Source: an uncultured Alistipes sp.
GTDB lineage: Bacteria; Bacteroidota; Bacteroidia; Bacteroidales; Rikenellaceae
Direction of reading: 5' to 3'
Assembly (NCBI GenBank): GCA_944321955.1
Contig: CALUNG010000006.1
Location: 49,748-113,747, forward strand
DNA length: 64,000 nt
The position numbers and the translations under genes are program-made. Below are positions 1 to 8,081 of the stretch, piece after piece (positions within the stretch are counted from its first letter, which is position 1; each line of letters begins with the position of its first letter). The notes under the pieces were generated by a model. That model was not told the origin of the DNA, ran no database searches, and saw only the letters and a program-made list of their open reading frames with translations.

Positions 1-105
1 CGGCGTCTTGCATGTACTGTCGCCGAGCGTCCAGCCCTCATCGGGAAATTCGCGTCCGGTAGCGACGCATTCGAGAGTGTAGTCAGTAGGTTTAAATTCT
101 TTCAT
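1..105 (-). CDS. N-terminus of a threonine synthase-like / cysteate synthase-like PLP enzyme (cut by window edge)
   Basis: Only the first 35 codons are inside the window, starting at an ATG at 105. The visible residues begin MKEFKPTDYTLECVATGREF and continue through a DEGWTL segment. This opening resembles the beta-strand/cysteine start of threonine synthase-like fold-type II PLP enzymes annotated as cysteate synthase in Bacteroidetes. That enzyme would make cysteate for the sulfonolipids of Alistipes-type bacteria, but the lysine and the catalytic core lie outside the window, so the product is a guess. The gene starts 18 bp after the nspC stop codon with no promoter motif between, so it is probably co-transcribed with nspC. 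Threonine synthase itself is the main alternative. Confidence 0.45.
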   Translation of the reverse strand, partial: MKEFKPTDYTLECVATGREFPDEGWTLGDSTCKTP

Positions 106-123
106 TCGTAAGATATTTGGGGT

Positions 124-1254
124 TTACGACATGCGGGACTTGAAGTCCTCGTAGCCGAATTCTTTGATAATCTTCACATCTCCGTCATGCGTAGCAATGG
201 CGATTGACGGATGCGACACGCCGTTGAACATCGTGGTCTTGACCATCGTATAGTGTATCATGTCCTCGAAAACGATACGGTCACCTATACGTGGATCGCG
301 GTCGAAGGCCCAATCGCCGTAATAGTCGCCCGCCAGACAGCTGTTGCCTCCCATGCGCCAGCGTTTCTCGCCGTCAGCCGGTTCATGTGCACCGACAATG
401 GCCGGTTTGTACGGCATCTCCAGACAATCGGGCATGTGGCAGGCAAACGACACGTTGAGCATGGCCGTATTGATGCCGCCGTTGCGCACTATGTCCTCAA
501 CCGTCGAGACCAGATAGCCCGTACGCCACGTAAAGGCGCTGCCGGGTTCGAGAATGATGCGCAGATGGGGATGGCGCGCGCGGAAGTCACGTATTATCCT
601 TATGAGTTCGTCGCAATCGTAGTCGACATGTGTCATCAGGTGTCCGCCGCCGCAGTTGAGCCACTGCACGCGATCGAGCAGATCGCCGAAGTGCTCTTCG
701 ACGGCCTCCAGAGCCTTGCGCAGATGTTCGGGACGCGATTCGCACAAAACATGGAAATGCAATCCGTCTATACCTGCAGGCAACTCTCCAAGCTCGGCGC
801 GCGTTACACCCAGACGCGATCCCTTGACACACGGATTGTAAATGTCGGTCTCGACAGGTGAATATTCCGGGTTGATACGCAGGCCGCACGATATGCCGCG
901 AAGCAGCGCCCGCTGTCCGAAACGTTCGAACTGAGACACCGAATTGAACGTTATGTGGCTGCTGTATCGCAGAATCTCGTCGATTTCGCGTTCGGTGTAT
1001 ACCGGCGCATAGGTGTGGGCAAGTTTTCCGTACTCCTCGAATACCAGTCTGGCTTCGGCGAGCGAACTTGCCGTGGCGCCGTCGGAGTGTTCGGCCAGAA
1101 TCGGGAATATGCTCCACATGGCGCATGCCTTCAGCGCCACTATAATTTCCGCACCGCTTTCGCGGCGTACATAGTCTATGGTTTCGAGATTCCGCATGAG
1201 CAGATCCTCGTCAAGGACGAAACATGGAGAAGGTACTTTTGAAAAATCGACCAT
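124..1254 (-). CDS. nspC: Carboxynorspermidine decarboxylase
   Basis: This is a 376-residue cytoplasmic PLP enzyme of the alanine racemase-fold decarboxylase group. It removes CO2 from carboxynorspermidine or carboxyspermidine, the last step of the diamine-plus-aspartate-semialdehyde route to spermidine. The PLP lysine is Lys42 in VALKACAMW. The glycine-rich phosphate site is LNCGGGH, and the C-terminal half carries ACHMPDCLEMPYKP and GNSCLAGD, typical of NspC. I chose the ATG at 1254 (MVDFSKVPSP), the usual start of the family; a GTG 33 bp upstream lies inside the promoter. The partner enzyme, carboxynorspermidine synthase, lies immediately upstream, which strongly supports the call. Confidence 0.95.
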   Translation of the reverse strand: MVDFSKVPSPCFVLDEDLLMRNLETIDYVRRESGAEIIVALKACAMWSIFPILAEHSDGATASSLAEARLVFEEYGKLAHTYAPVYTEREIDEILRYSSHITFNSVSQFERFGQRALLRGISCGLRINPEYSPVETDIYNPCVKGSRLGVTRAELGELPAGIDGLHFHVLCESRPEHLRKALEAVEEHFGDLLDRVQWLNCGGGHLMTHVDYDCDELIRIIRDFRARHPHLRIILEPGSAFTWRTGYLVSTVEDIVRNGGINTAMLNVSFACHMPDCLEMPYKPAIVGAHEPADGEKRWRMGGNSCLAGDYYGDWAFDRDPRIGDRIVFEDMIHYTMVKTTMFNGVSHPSIAIATHDGDVKIIKEFGYEDFKSRMS

Positions 1255-1275
1255 CGTATCCGCGATTTGAACACA

Positions 1276-1283
1276 CAAAGATA
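1276..1283 (-). promoter_or_regulatory. Predicted -7 element of the nspC promoter
   Basis: TATCTTTG on the minus strand matches the Bacteroidetes -7 consensus TAnnTTTG. It predicts a start site near 1271 and a leader of about 17 nt before the nspC ATG. No clear -33 TTTG is visible. Confidence 0.55.
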
Positions 1284-1321
1284 ACACAAATTATCTTCGG
1301 CTGTGTACGATACATTAATAT

Positions 1322-1373
1322 TAGGTATTTATACCTACGGAAACGGGGAGAAAGGCTGAGCCTTCTCCCCGTT
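1322..1373 (-). terminator. Hairpin between carboxynorspermidine synthase and nspC, plus a small inverted repeat
   Basis: A 10-bp stem (AACGGGGAGA with TCTCCCCGTT, 1342-1373) sits 22 bp beyond the stop codon of the upstream gene. On the minus strand it is followed by only a short T run, so it may attenuate rather than end transcription. Next to it, 1322-1337 holds TAGGTAT-TT-ATACCTA, an inverted repeat upstream of the nspC promoter that could be an operator. Confidence 0.5.
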
Positions 1374-1394
1374 CGATTTTCGACTGTACGAACA

Positions 1395-2585
1395 TCATAC
1401 CTCTATATCAACGTCGAACTTCTCGACCCAAGGCAGTCCCTGTTCGCCGAGCTCGGCCAGGAACGGATCGGGATCGAACTCCTCGACATTGAATACTCCG
1501 GCACCGCGCCACAGTCCCTTGGCCCACATCGATGCTCCGAGTGCTGCCGGAACTCCGGTAGTGAAGCTGACGGCCTGCGTGCCGGTCTCGGCATACGCCT
1601 TCTCGTGGTCGCAGTTGTTGTAGATGTAATACGTATGTTCCTTGCCGTCCTTGATACCGCGTATGCGGCATCCGATCGACGTTTTGCCGTGATAGTTGGC
1701 ACCCAGCGACTTTGGATCGGGCAGCACGGCCTTGAGGAACTGTATGGGCACGATCTCTACACCGTTGTAGATGATCGGGTCGATACGCGCCATACCGATA
1801 TCCTGAATTACACGAAGGTGAGTAAGATACTCCTGACCAAAGGTCATCCAGAAACGGGCACGCTTGATCGTAGGATAGTTCTTCACGAGCGACTCGAGCT
1901 CCTCGTGGTATATCACATAGGACTCGCGCTCGCCGATCTCGGGATAGTGCAAAGGCTTGTGTATCTCGTGCGGCTCGGTTACAACCCACTTGCCGTTCTC
2001 ATAGTAACGACCCTTCTGCGTAACCTCGCGGATATTGATTTCGGGATTGAAGTTGGTTGCGAAAGCCTTGCCGTGGTTGCCGGCATTGCAGTCCACGATG
2101 TCGAGATAGTGTATCTCGTCGAAGTGGTGCTTGGCTGCATAGGCCGTAAATATGGCCGTAACTCCCGGGTCGAAACCGCAACCGAGAATTGCCGTCAGCC
2201 CCTTCTCCTTGAAACGGTCCTGATAGGCCCACTGCCACGAATACTCGAAATGCGCTTCGTCCTTGGGTTCGTAATTGGCCGTATCGAGGTAATTGGCCCC
2301 GCACTCGAGACATGCATCCATGATGGTCAGGTCCTGATAAGGAAGCGCCACGTTGATCACGATGTCCGGTTTGAAACTGCGGAACAGTTCGCATAACTCC
2401 GCAACATTGTCGGCATCGACCTGTGCCGTCTTGACACGATCGCCGCCAATGGCAGCAGCTACGGCATCGCACTTGGATTTGGTTCTGCTCGCGAGCATAA
2501 CGTCGCTGAAAATCGGATTGGCGGCAACTTTCTGGGTCACAACCGTACCCACGCCACCTGCGCCTATTATTAAAGCTCTACACAT
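1395..2585 (-). CDS. Carboxynorspermidine synthase (saccharopine dehydrogenase family)
   Basis: This 396-residue cytoplasmic protein has an N-terminal Rossmann motif, MCRALIIGAGGVGTVV, and a saccharopine dehydrogenase-type C-terminal domain. The family reduces the Schiff base of a diamine with aspartate semialdehyde, using NADPH, to give carboxynorspermidine or carboxyspermidine, the substrate of NspC next door. Conserved stretches include NYEPKDEAHFEY, GCGFDPGV and the GVPAALGASM segment. The start at 2585 puts the Rossmann strand at residue 2, as in the family; the longer frame would read through the promoter. A perfect divergent promoter lies upstream. Saccharopine dehydrogenase for lysine metabolism is the alternative, made unlikely by the nspC neighbour. 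Confidence 0.93.
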   Translation of the reverse strand: MCRALIIGAGGVGTVVTQKVAANPIFSDVMLASRTKSKCDAVAAAIGGDRVKTAQVDADNVAELCELFRSFKPDIVINVALPYQDLTIMDACLECGANYLDTANYEPKDEAHFEYSWQWAYQDRFKEKGLTAILGCGFDPGVTAIFTAYAAKHHFDEIHYLDIVDCNAGNHGKAFATNFNPEINIREVTQKGRYYENGKWVVTEPHEIHKPLHYPEIGERESYVIYHEELESLVKNYPTIKRARFWMTFGQEYLTHLRVIQDIGMARIDPIIYNGVEIVPIQFLKAVLPDPKSLGANYHGKTSIGCRIRGIKDGKEHTYYIYNNCDHEKAYAETGTQAVSFTTGVPAALGASMWAKGLWRGAGVFNVEEFDPDPFLAELGEQGLPWVEKFDVDIEV

Positions 2586-2618
2586 ACGGTTATTGTTCGT
2601 TTTTTGTTCAATGGCCCA

Positions 2619-2649
2619 CAAATTTACCTTTTTATTTTGGTAAAACAAA
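2619..2649 (-). promoter_or_regulatory. Promoter of carboxynorspermidine synthase
   Basis: On the minus strand TTTG (2649-2646), then 19 bp, then TAAATTTG (2626-2619) is an exact match to the Bacteroidetes sigma-ABfr promoter. It overlaps the oppositely directed tRNA-Lys promoter. Confidence 0.85.
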
Positions 2650-2666
2650 AATATTGCATACATTTG
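2636..2666 (+). promoter_or_regulatory. Promoter of tRNA-Lys
   Basis: TTTG (2636-2639), 19 bp, TACATTTG (2659-2666) matches the Bacteroidetes promoter exactly. The predicted start near 2671 leaves about 45 nt of 5' leader to be trimmed from the tRNA. It shares bases 2636-2649 with the opposing promoter. Confidence 0.85.
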
Positions 2667-2715
2667 CACCACCAAAACCGAGACGCATGCATGTGCGTGA
2701 CGTTTGGCAAACGAT

Positions 2716-2788
2716 GAATTCGTAGCTCAGCTGGTAGAGCACAACACTTTTAATGTTGGGGTCCCGGGTTCGAGCCCCGGCGAGTTCA
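2716..2788 (+). tRNA. tRNA-Lys (anticodon TTT)
   Basis: This 73-nt cloverleaf has acceptor arms GAATTCG and CGAGTTC (one G-U pair), a D-arm with AGCTCAGCTGGTAGAGC, an anticodon stem CAACA/TGTTG around the loop CTTTTAA (anticodon TTT, 2749-2751), and a T-arm CCGGGTTCGAGCCCCGG. The genome continues ACCTG after the discriminator base A, so CCA is not encoded and must be added after transcription. Confidence 0.98.
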
Positions 2789-2792
2789 CCTG

Positions 2793-2826
2793 AAAAAAGG
2801 GAGACAACCAAGTTGTCTCCCTTTTT
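2793..2826. terminator. Bidirectional terminator between tRNA-Lys and the flavodoxin gene
   Basis: A long stem (GGGAGACAAC with GTTGTCTCCC, 3-nt loop) is flanked by an A run on the left and a T run on the right. It can stop the tRNA transcript on the plus strand and the flavodoxin transcript on the minus strand, whose stop codon is 7 bp away. Confidence 0.9.
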
Positions 2827-2832
2827 CGGTTA

Positions 2833-3399
2833 TTAACGGATATCCAACGTCCCGAGCCACGAACGCAGCGTCCGCTCGTCAGTCGTATTCAACAGCCGTC
2901 CATCCTTCCACTTAAGATCGGGATACTCCTCTCTGAGAGCCGACACGCTCCGTCCGACACTGCTGCCCCCGGAAGTGGCAAACGGCACAAGGACCTTGCC
3001 TCTCAGATCATACGACTCAATGAACGTATTGATGACACGCGGAGCAACTCCCCACCATATCGGATAACCGATAAGGACTACATCATACGCATCGATATCG
3101 ATGTCCATGTCGGCCATGGCCGGTCTCGATTTCGGATCCTTCATCTCGACCGAGCTGCGCGACTGCGCATCATGCCAGTCGAGATCAGCCGCAGTATATG
3201 GCTCGGCAGGTTCTATCTCACGAAAATCGCCGCCGGACAAAGCAGCCAACGATTTTGCAACGGCCGCCGTTGTTCCGGTAGCCGAAAAGCAGACCACAAG
3301 AATTTTAGATTTACTCTCTTTCATGACTCTATCGTTTTGTGCCGACACACCGGTCAAGGCCAGCAGTACGGCAAACATCGATGAAACTATCTTTTTCAT
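2833..3399 (-). CDS. Secreted flavodoxin-like protein
   Basis: This 188-residue protein has an N-terminal signal peptide (about residues 1-20, ending GVSAQ). It is followed by a flavodoxin fold with the FMN-phosphate loop FSATGTTAAVAKSLA (about residues 38-52) and the second FMN-contact region YPIWWGVAPRVINTF. The family (Flavodoxin_4) binds FMN and transfers electrons to partners that cannot be named from sequence. Most family members are cytoplasmic, so the export signal points to a periplasmic redox role. The gene follows the alpha/beta hydrolase on the same strand, with a weak hairpin between them. Confidence 0.88.
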   Translation of the reverse strand: MKKIVSSMFAVLLALTGVSAQNDRVMKESKSKILVVCFSATGTTAAVAKSLAALSGGDFREIEPAEPYTAADLDWHDAQSRSSVEMKDPKSRPAMADMDIDIDAYDVVLIGYPIWWGVAPRVINTFIESYDLRGKVLVPFATSGGSSVGRSVSALREEYPDLKWKDGRLLNTTDERTLRSWLGTLDIR

Positions 3400-3429
3400 A
3401 ATCTAATGAACCATGTTACGAATGCAATA

Positions 3430-3463
3430 AAGCGGGAATACCGGGTCGCCGACAATCCCGCTT
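3430..3463 (-). terminator. Possible terminator after the alpha/beta hydrolase gene
   Basis: AAGCGGGA and TCCCGCTT form an 8-bp stem with an 18-nt loop. On the minus strand it is followed by TTTATT. It lies between the hydrolase and flavodoxin genes and is only moderately convincing. Confidence 0.4.
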
Positions 3464-3484
3464 CTGCAATCTTCAATAAAAACC

Positions 3485-4555
3485 CTATTTGTCGGAATCG
3501 CCGAACGATTTACGGAAGAAGCTCTCGATACGGTCGAACGGTATTACGGCAAGGTTGTCATACAGGTCCACGTGACAAGCACCGGGAATGATGAGCAACT
3601 CCTTGTTGTCGCCGGTCAGACGCTTGAAGGCATCTTCGCTGAAATAGCGTGAGTGAGCCTCGGCTCCATGAATCATGAGCACCGGATTGCGTATTTCATT
3701 TATATAGGTCAATATAGGCATATTGATGAATGCCAGCGAATTGAGTTTGTTAAGGCCATCGTTCGAGTTCGGAGAACGGCGGTGATATCCGCGTGAGGTC
3801 TTGTAATAGTCGTGGTACTGACGTACAAACAGCGGCGCATCTTCGGGGACGGGATCGACTACCCCGCCGTCGCGCTCGTATTCGCCGCTGCGATACTCTT
3901 CGGTACGGCGGTCATTGAGCTGAACACGCAGGTTGTAACGGTCGTCTGCCGACATCGAATCGAAATATCCGTTGGCATTAACGCGGCTCATGTCGTACAT
4001 GGTCGATGTAACCGTAGCCTTGATTCGCGGATCGTTGGCTGCAGCATTGAGCGCAAAACCGCCCCAACCGCAAATTCCTATGATACCGATCTTGTCGCTG
4101 TCCACATCGTCGCGCGTCAGAAGGTAGTCGATGGCGGCGCTGAAATCATCGGTACTTATCTCGGGCGATGTCAGGCAGCGCGGCGTACCGCCGCTCTCAC
4201 CGTAGAATGAAGGATCGAACGCAATGGTCAGAAAACCGCGTTCGGCCAACGTCTGTGCATAGAGGCCCGACACCTGTTCCTTGACGGCTCCATAGGGCCC
4301 ACATACGGCAATGGCGGCCAGACGGCCCGAACTGTTTTCAGGTTTGTAAAGGTCTGCGGCAAGCGTAATGCCGTAACGGTTATGGAACGTAACCTTGGTG
4401 TGGTCGACCTTGTCGCTCTCGGGGAACACCTTGTCCCACTCACTTGTCAATTCCAATGTTTCCATATCTGTCGATTTAGAATGTTTTACCGGTTCCGATG
4501 CCGCGGCAGTTCCAATCGCCGCGAGCATCATGATAGCAATCAGTCTTGTCTTCAT
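3485..4555 (-). CDS. Secreted alpha/beta hydrolase lacking the usual GxSxG serine
   Basis: This 356-residue protein starts with a signal peptide (about 1-20, ending AAAS). The alpha/beta hydrolase fold shows a YGAVKEQ segment near the oxyanion strand, GEYGE-like FDPSFYGESGG, a nucleophile-elbow region GIIGICGWGGFALN (residues 157-170) and a C-terminal GACHVDLYD that should supply the histidine. The elbow has Cys162-Gly-Trp164 where most relatives have serine. As I recall, this GICGWGG variant recurs in one subfamily, so it is probably not damage; the cysteine could be the nucleophile. The start at 4555 was chosen because the predicted promoter (4581-4588) leaves almost no leader for the ATG at 4570. 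Substrate unknown. Confidence 0.85.
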   Translation of the reverse strand: MKTRLIAIMMLAAIGTAAASEPVKHSKSTDMETLELTSEWDKVFPESDKVDHTKVTFHNRYGITLAADLYKPENSSGRLAAIAVCGPYGAVKEQVSGLYAQTLAERGFLTIAFDPSFYGESGGTPRCLTSPEISTDDFSAAIDYLLTRDDVDSDKIGIIGICGWGGFALNAAANDPRIKATVTSTMYDMSRVNANGYFDSMSADDRYNLRVQLNDRRTEEYRSGEYERDGGVVDPVPEDAPLFVRQYHDYYKTSRGYHRRSPNSNDGLNKLNSLAFINMPILTYINEIRNPVLMIHGAEAHSRYFSEDAFKRLTGDNKELLIIPGACHVDLYDNLAVIPFDRIESFFRKSFGDSDK

Positions 4556-4580
4556 AAACACATCATTCATTATTGCAGTA

Positions 4581-4588
4581 CAAAGGTA
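4581..4588 (-). promoter_or_regulatory. -7 element for the alpha/beta hydrolase
   Basis: TACCTTTG on the minus strand matches TAnnTTTG. The start site would be near 4576, giving a leader of about 20 nt to the ATG at 4555. Confidence 0.6.
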
Positions 4589-4680
4589 AATACATGGCAA
4601 CTCTTTCCGGTTAGACGCATTACGGAATATTCTACCATTTTTACTGATTTGCCAAGCAACGGAGCTCTCAACAGAGAGAT

Positions 4681-5550
4681 CTATACGTCCGTTTTTTCGT
4701 CCGGCGATATGGAGGTCACGCTCCTGCGAAAATCGAGCGGCGACATGTTGTGACAAGCCCTGAATTGGCGTATCAGGTGGCTCGAATCGGTATATCCCAT
4801 GCTGGCGGCAATCTCCTTGACCGTCATGGAGGTGTTGGCAAGCAGACGTTCGACATTGCGCAGTCGGTTGCGCACAACGTAGTCACGCAAATCCTCCCGA
4901 AAATGGTGCTTGAAGTAGGCACCCACATACGACGGTGCAATGTTGAATCTCTCACCCAGCACCTCGGATGTCAACATCTCCGGTTGATTTATATGTTGCT
5001 GCAGATACTGCATCATGCACATGGCACGTTCCGACTCGTTAACCACGGGAATATTATCTACTGCCGGATACTCCATATAGTAATCGGCCACGATGGCGAC
5101 TATGCTGTTCAGCCACTGACGCACGAGATATGTGGAGAAGCGTCCGGCGGCGGCTACCTCCTCCTCGATATAACAAAACAGATTCGCGACCCGTTCGGCC
5201 TGCCTTTCGTCGAGCTGCACGCGGCATCTCCCGACGGCGGCGTTAAGAGCCTGCAGAGCCTGCCGGCCGACAAAGTCTTCGGCATATTGGGAAGTGAACC
5301 GTATGAAAACATAGGCGCTATGCTCGCGTATGATGAAGCGATGAACCGTATCCGGCGGAATCAGAAACAACGAACGGGCTCCGTACATCGTCTCCTCGGT
5401 TTTACGGCCTCTGTCATCGACATAAAAGTCGCCCTTGCCTTCACGGACGTATGCCATCTCGAAAAACGAATGCTGGTGCTCATCTATCGGGAAATGCGTA
5501 TGTTGCCGGACCAGAACCTCGAACGGTTGATATAGATTCTCCCTCCACAT
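4681..5550 (-). CDS. AraC-family transcriptional regulator
   Basis: This 289-residue protein has an N-terminal cupin-like sensor domain (HTHFPIDEHQHSFFEMAYV, with the proline-rich FLIPPDTVHRF strand). The C-terminal AraC DNA-binding domain holds two helix-turn-helix motifs: MLTSEVLGERFNIAPSYVG and VKEIAASMGYTDSSHLIRQF. It probably controls genes in response to a small ligand. The hydrolase and flavodoxin lie just downstream on the same strand and the EamA transporter diverges from it, so both are candidate targets. The ATG at 5550 was preferred to a TTG 15 bp upstream. Confidence 0.92.
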   Translation of the reverse strand: MWRENLYQPFEVLVRQHTHFPIDEHQHSFFEMAYVREGKGDFYVDDRGRKTEETMYGARSLFLIPPDTVHRFIIREHSAYVFIRFTSQYAEDFVGRQALQALNAAVGRCRVQLDERQAERVANLFCYIEEEVAAAGRFSTYLVRQWLNSIVAIVADYYMEYPAVDNIPVVNESERAMCMMQYLQQHINQPEMLTSEVLGERFNIAPSYVGAYFKHHFREDLRDYVVRNRLRNVERLLANTSMTVKEIAASMGYTDSSHLIRQFRACHNMSPLDFRRSVTSISPDEKTDV

Positions 5551-5575
5551 GATTGAAAAATACAATCAATTCATG

Positions 5576-5615
5576 CAAATATACAACAATATCGCTATGA
5601 CCATACATAATTTTG
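5576..5615. promoter_or_regulatory. Divergent promoters of the AraC regulator and the EamA transporter
   Basis: TATATTTG on the minus strand (5583-5576) serves the regulator. TAATTTTG on the plus strand (5608-5615) serves the transporter. The two elements are 24 bp apart, a layout that would let the AraC protein control both genes. Confidence 0.6.
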
Positions 5616-5648
5616 CGGCGAAATTACAAACAGGAATATCAAAACAAC

Positions 5649-6593
5649 ATGGCACATAAATTCAACTGGCAAGGACATGCGTCGATGCTGCTAGCCAACA
5701 GCATCTGGGGACTGATGTCGCCCATAGCCAAGATCGTCATGGCCGGAGGCATTGTCACGCCGCTCGTATTGAGCGACCTGCGAATATTCGGAGCGATGGT
5801 GCTCTTCTGGATCGTTTCGCTCTTCGGCAAACGCGAACACGTCGCTTCGCGGGACATGGTCAAACTGTTCGGCGCCTCGATGCTGGCAATCGTATTCAAT
5901 CAGGGCTGTTTCATATTCGGCGTAGGGATGACATCGCCTGCCGACGCCTCGATCATAACCACCAGCATGCCGCTGTGGGCCATGCTTCTTGCTGCATTCT
6001 TCCTGAAGGAGCCCGTAACATCGAAAAAGGTGCTCGGTATAGCTTTCGGAGCCGGAGGTGCCCTGCTGCTTATCGTCGGCAGCAACCACGGCACCGCGTC
6101 TGCTGCAACGTCGAATACCAATATATGGGGCGACCTGCTGGTTCTGCTGGCACAGTTGAGTTATGCCCTCTACATCGTTCTGTTCAAGAACTTCGTGAAC
6201 AAATACTCGCTCATCACGATAATGAAGTGGATGTTCACCTATGCGTTCATATGCACGCTTCCGTTCTCCTATGACGATCTGATCGCCACCCACTGGGCCG
6301 CAATCGAAGGCAAGGCTCTGGCCGGCATACTGTTCGTCGTGGTATGCGCCACGTTCATAAGCTACATGCTGATAGTCGTCGGACAGAAGAACCTGCGCCC
6401 GACGGTAGCCGGAATGTACAACTACGTGCAGCCGGTTGTATCGTGCATCGTAACGATATGCCTCGGTCTCGACACGTTCAACATAACCAAGGGCATAGCC
6501 GTAGTACTGATATTCAGCGGCGTCTATCTCGTAACGATCAGCAAGAGCCGCGCCGACATGCAGGTGCACCACAGCAGAAAAAAGGCGGAATAG
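5649..6593 (+). CDS. EamA/DMT-family transporter
   Basis: This 314-residue inner-membrane protein has about ten hydrophobic segments arranged as two EamA repeats. It shows LLANSIWGLMSPIAK at the start of repeat one and LLAQLSYALYIVLFKN at the start of repeat two. Each repeat has the proline-containing TSPADASIITTSMPLWAML or LRPTVAGMYNYVQPVV segment usual in drug/metabolite exporters. The substrate cannot be read from sequence. The ATG at 5649 was chosen over an upstream TTG that falls inside the promoter. It diverges from an AraC regulator and ends at a strong terminator. Confidence 0.9.
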   Translation: MAHKFNWQGHASMLLANSIWGLMSPIAKIVMAGGIVTPLVLSDLRIFGAMVLFWIVSLFGKREHVASRDMVKLFGASMLAIVFNQGCFIFGVGMTSPADASIITTSMPLWAMLLAAFFLKEPVTSKKVLGIAFGAGGALLLIVGSNHGTASAATSNTNIWGDLLVLLAQLSYALYIVLFKNFVNKYSLITIMKWMFTYAFICTLPFSYDDLIATHWAAIEGKALAGILFVVVCATFISYMLIVVGQKNLRPTVAGMYNYVQPVVSCIVTICLGLDTFNITKGIAVVLIFSGVYLVTISKSRADMQVHHSRKKAE

Positions 6594-6610
6594 ATTTCAC
6601 CACCACATGA

Positions 6611-6654
6611 AAACAATCAGGCCGGATATGTAATGATGTCCGGCCTGATTGTTT
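6611..6654. terminator. Bidirectional terminator between the EamA gene and ffh
   Basis: A 16-bp perfect stem (AAACAATCAGGCCGGA with its complement) surrounds a 12-nt loop. It lies between two convergent genes. Confidence 0.85.
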
Positions 6655-6667
6655 GATGATATAGATT

Positions 6668-7990
6668 CTATCGGCGGAACGGCGAGCGCGGCATGCGCAT
6701 GTTGCCTCCGGCCGCCATCTTCATCATCTTGCGCGTATCCTCGAACTGTTTCATCAGACGATTGACGTCGGCCATGGTCGTACCGCTACCCTTGGCGATA
6801 CGTTCACGACGGCGGGCATTGATGATCTCGGGATGCTCGCGCTCCTCGGGTGTCATCGATCCGATGATGGCTTCCGTCTGCTTGAAGATATCGTCGCCGA
6901 TCTCAACATTCTTGAGCATCTTGCCCATACCCGGAATCATCGATGCCAGATCCTTCAAACCGCCCATCTTCTTGATCTGGGCGATCTGTGCCACGAAATC
7001 GTTGAAATTGAACTGATTCTTTACGATCTTCTTCTTCAGTTTGCGGGCCTCGGCCTCGTCGTACTGCTCCTGGGCACGCTCGACGAGCGATATGACATCA
7101 CCCATGCCGAGAATTCGGTCGGCCATACGTTCCGGATGGAAAACCTGAAGAGCATCCATCTTCTCACCGCTCGATATGAACTTCAAGGGCTTGTTCACAA
7201 CGGCGCGGATCGATATGGCGGCACCGCCACGCGTATCGCCGTCGAGTTTGGTCAGCACGACGCCGTCGAAGTCGAGACGGTCGTTGAACTCCTTGGCCGT
7301 ATTCACGGCATCCTGACCAGTCATCGCATCGACCACGAAGAGCGTCTCGCTCGGTTTCACGGCGGCCTTGATGGCCGTAATCTCACGCATCATGGCCTCG
7401 TCGACGGCCAGACGACCGGCCGTATCGACAATCACCACATTATATGAGTTCTGACGGGCATACCTTATGGCATTCTCCGCAATCTCTACGGGATTGTTGT
7501 TACCCTCCTCTGAGTAGACCGGGACATTGATCTGGTTACCCAGCACCTTCAACTGGTCGATGGCGGCGGGACGATAGACGTCACCGGCGACAAGCAGGAC
7601 CTGACGGCCCTTCTTGCTCTTTATGTATGCGGCCAACTTGCCCGAGAATGTCGTCTTACCCGAGCCTTGCAGTCCGGCGATCAATATGACGGCAGGCGTA
7701 CCTTCAAGTTTGATGTCGGTTGCCGTACCGCCCATGAGGGCAGCCAGCTCGTCGCGGACGATCTTGGTCATCATCTGACCCGGCTTTACCGATTTCAGCA
7801 CATCCTGACCCAAAGCCTTGGCCTTGACCTCGTCGGTGAACGACTTGGCCACCTTGTAGTTCACATCGGCGTCGATCAACGCACGACGTATCTCCTTGAG
7901 CGTCTCGGCGACGTTTATTTCGGTAATACGTCCTTCACCCTTGAGGATCTTGAAGGAGCGTTCGAGTTTATCGGTTAGGTTTTCAAACAT
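6668..7990 (-). CDS. ffh: Signal recognition particle protein Ffh
   Basis: This 440-residue SRP54 GTPase binds SRP RNA and signal sequences, delivering ribosomes to FtsY and the Sec translocon. The N domain covers about residues 1-90. The G domain has the P-loop GLQGSGKTT, DTAGR and TKLDGD. The C-terminal methionine-rich M domain contains GMGKMLKN and RRRERIAKGSGTT, the RNA-binding part. The length is normal for the family. The matching SRP RNA gene (ffs) is at 39828-39924 in this window. A TACCTTTG promoter element lies 34 bp upstream. Confidence 0.99.
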   Translation of the reverse strand: MFENLTDKLERSFKILKGEGRITEINVAETLKEIRRALIDADVNYKVAKSFTDEVKAKALGQDVLKSVKPGQMMTKIVRDELAALMGGTATDIKLEGTPAVILIAGLQGSGKTTFSGKLAAYIKSKKGRQVLLVAGDVYRPAAIDQLKVLGNQINVPVYSEEGNNNPVEIAENAIRYARQNSYNVVIVDTAGRLAVDEAMMREITAIKAAVKPSETLFVVDAMTGQDAVNTAKEFNDRLDFDGVVLTKLDGDTRGGAAISIRAVVNKPLKFISSGEKMDALQVFHPERMADRILGMGDVISLVERAQEQYDEAEARKLKKKIVKNQFNFNDFVAQIAQIKKMGGLKDLASMIPGMGKMLKNVEIGDDIFKQTEAIIGSMTPEEREHPEIINARRRERIAKGSGTTMADVNRLMKQFEDTRKMMKMAAGGNMRMPRSPFRR

Positions 7991-8023
7991 ATCTTAGTAT
8001 CTGTTTTTTCGGTATCGATCGCG

Positions 8024-8031
8024 CAAAGGTA
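8024..8031 (-). promoter_or_regulatory. -7 element of the ffh promoter
   Basis: TACCTTTG on the minus strand, predicted start near 8019, about 30 nt of leader before the ffh ATG. Confidence 0.6.
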
Positions 8032-8081
8032 ATAAATCCGCGCGATTCATGAAACTTTCGCCGGCCTTATTATCCGGCACG

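Noticed and set aside
1224-2396. Long plus-strand open frame of about 390 codons opposite the polyamine genes
   Set aside because: It is the antisense shadow of the saccharopine dehydrogenase-family gene; the composition is not protein-like and it matches no family.
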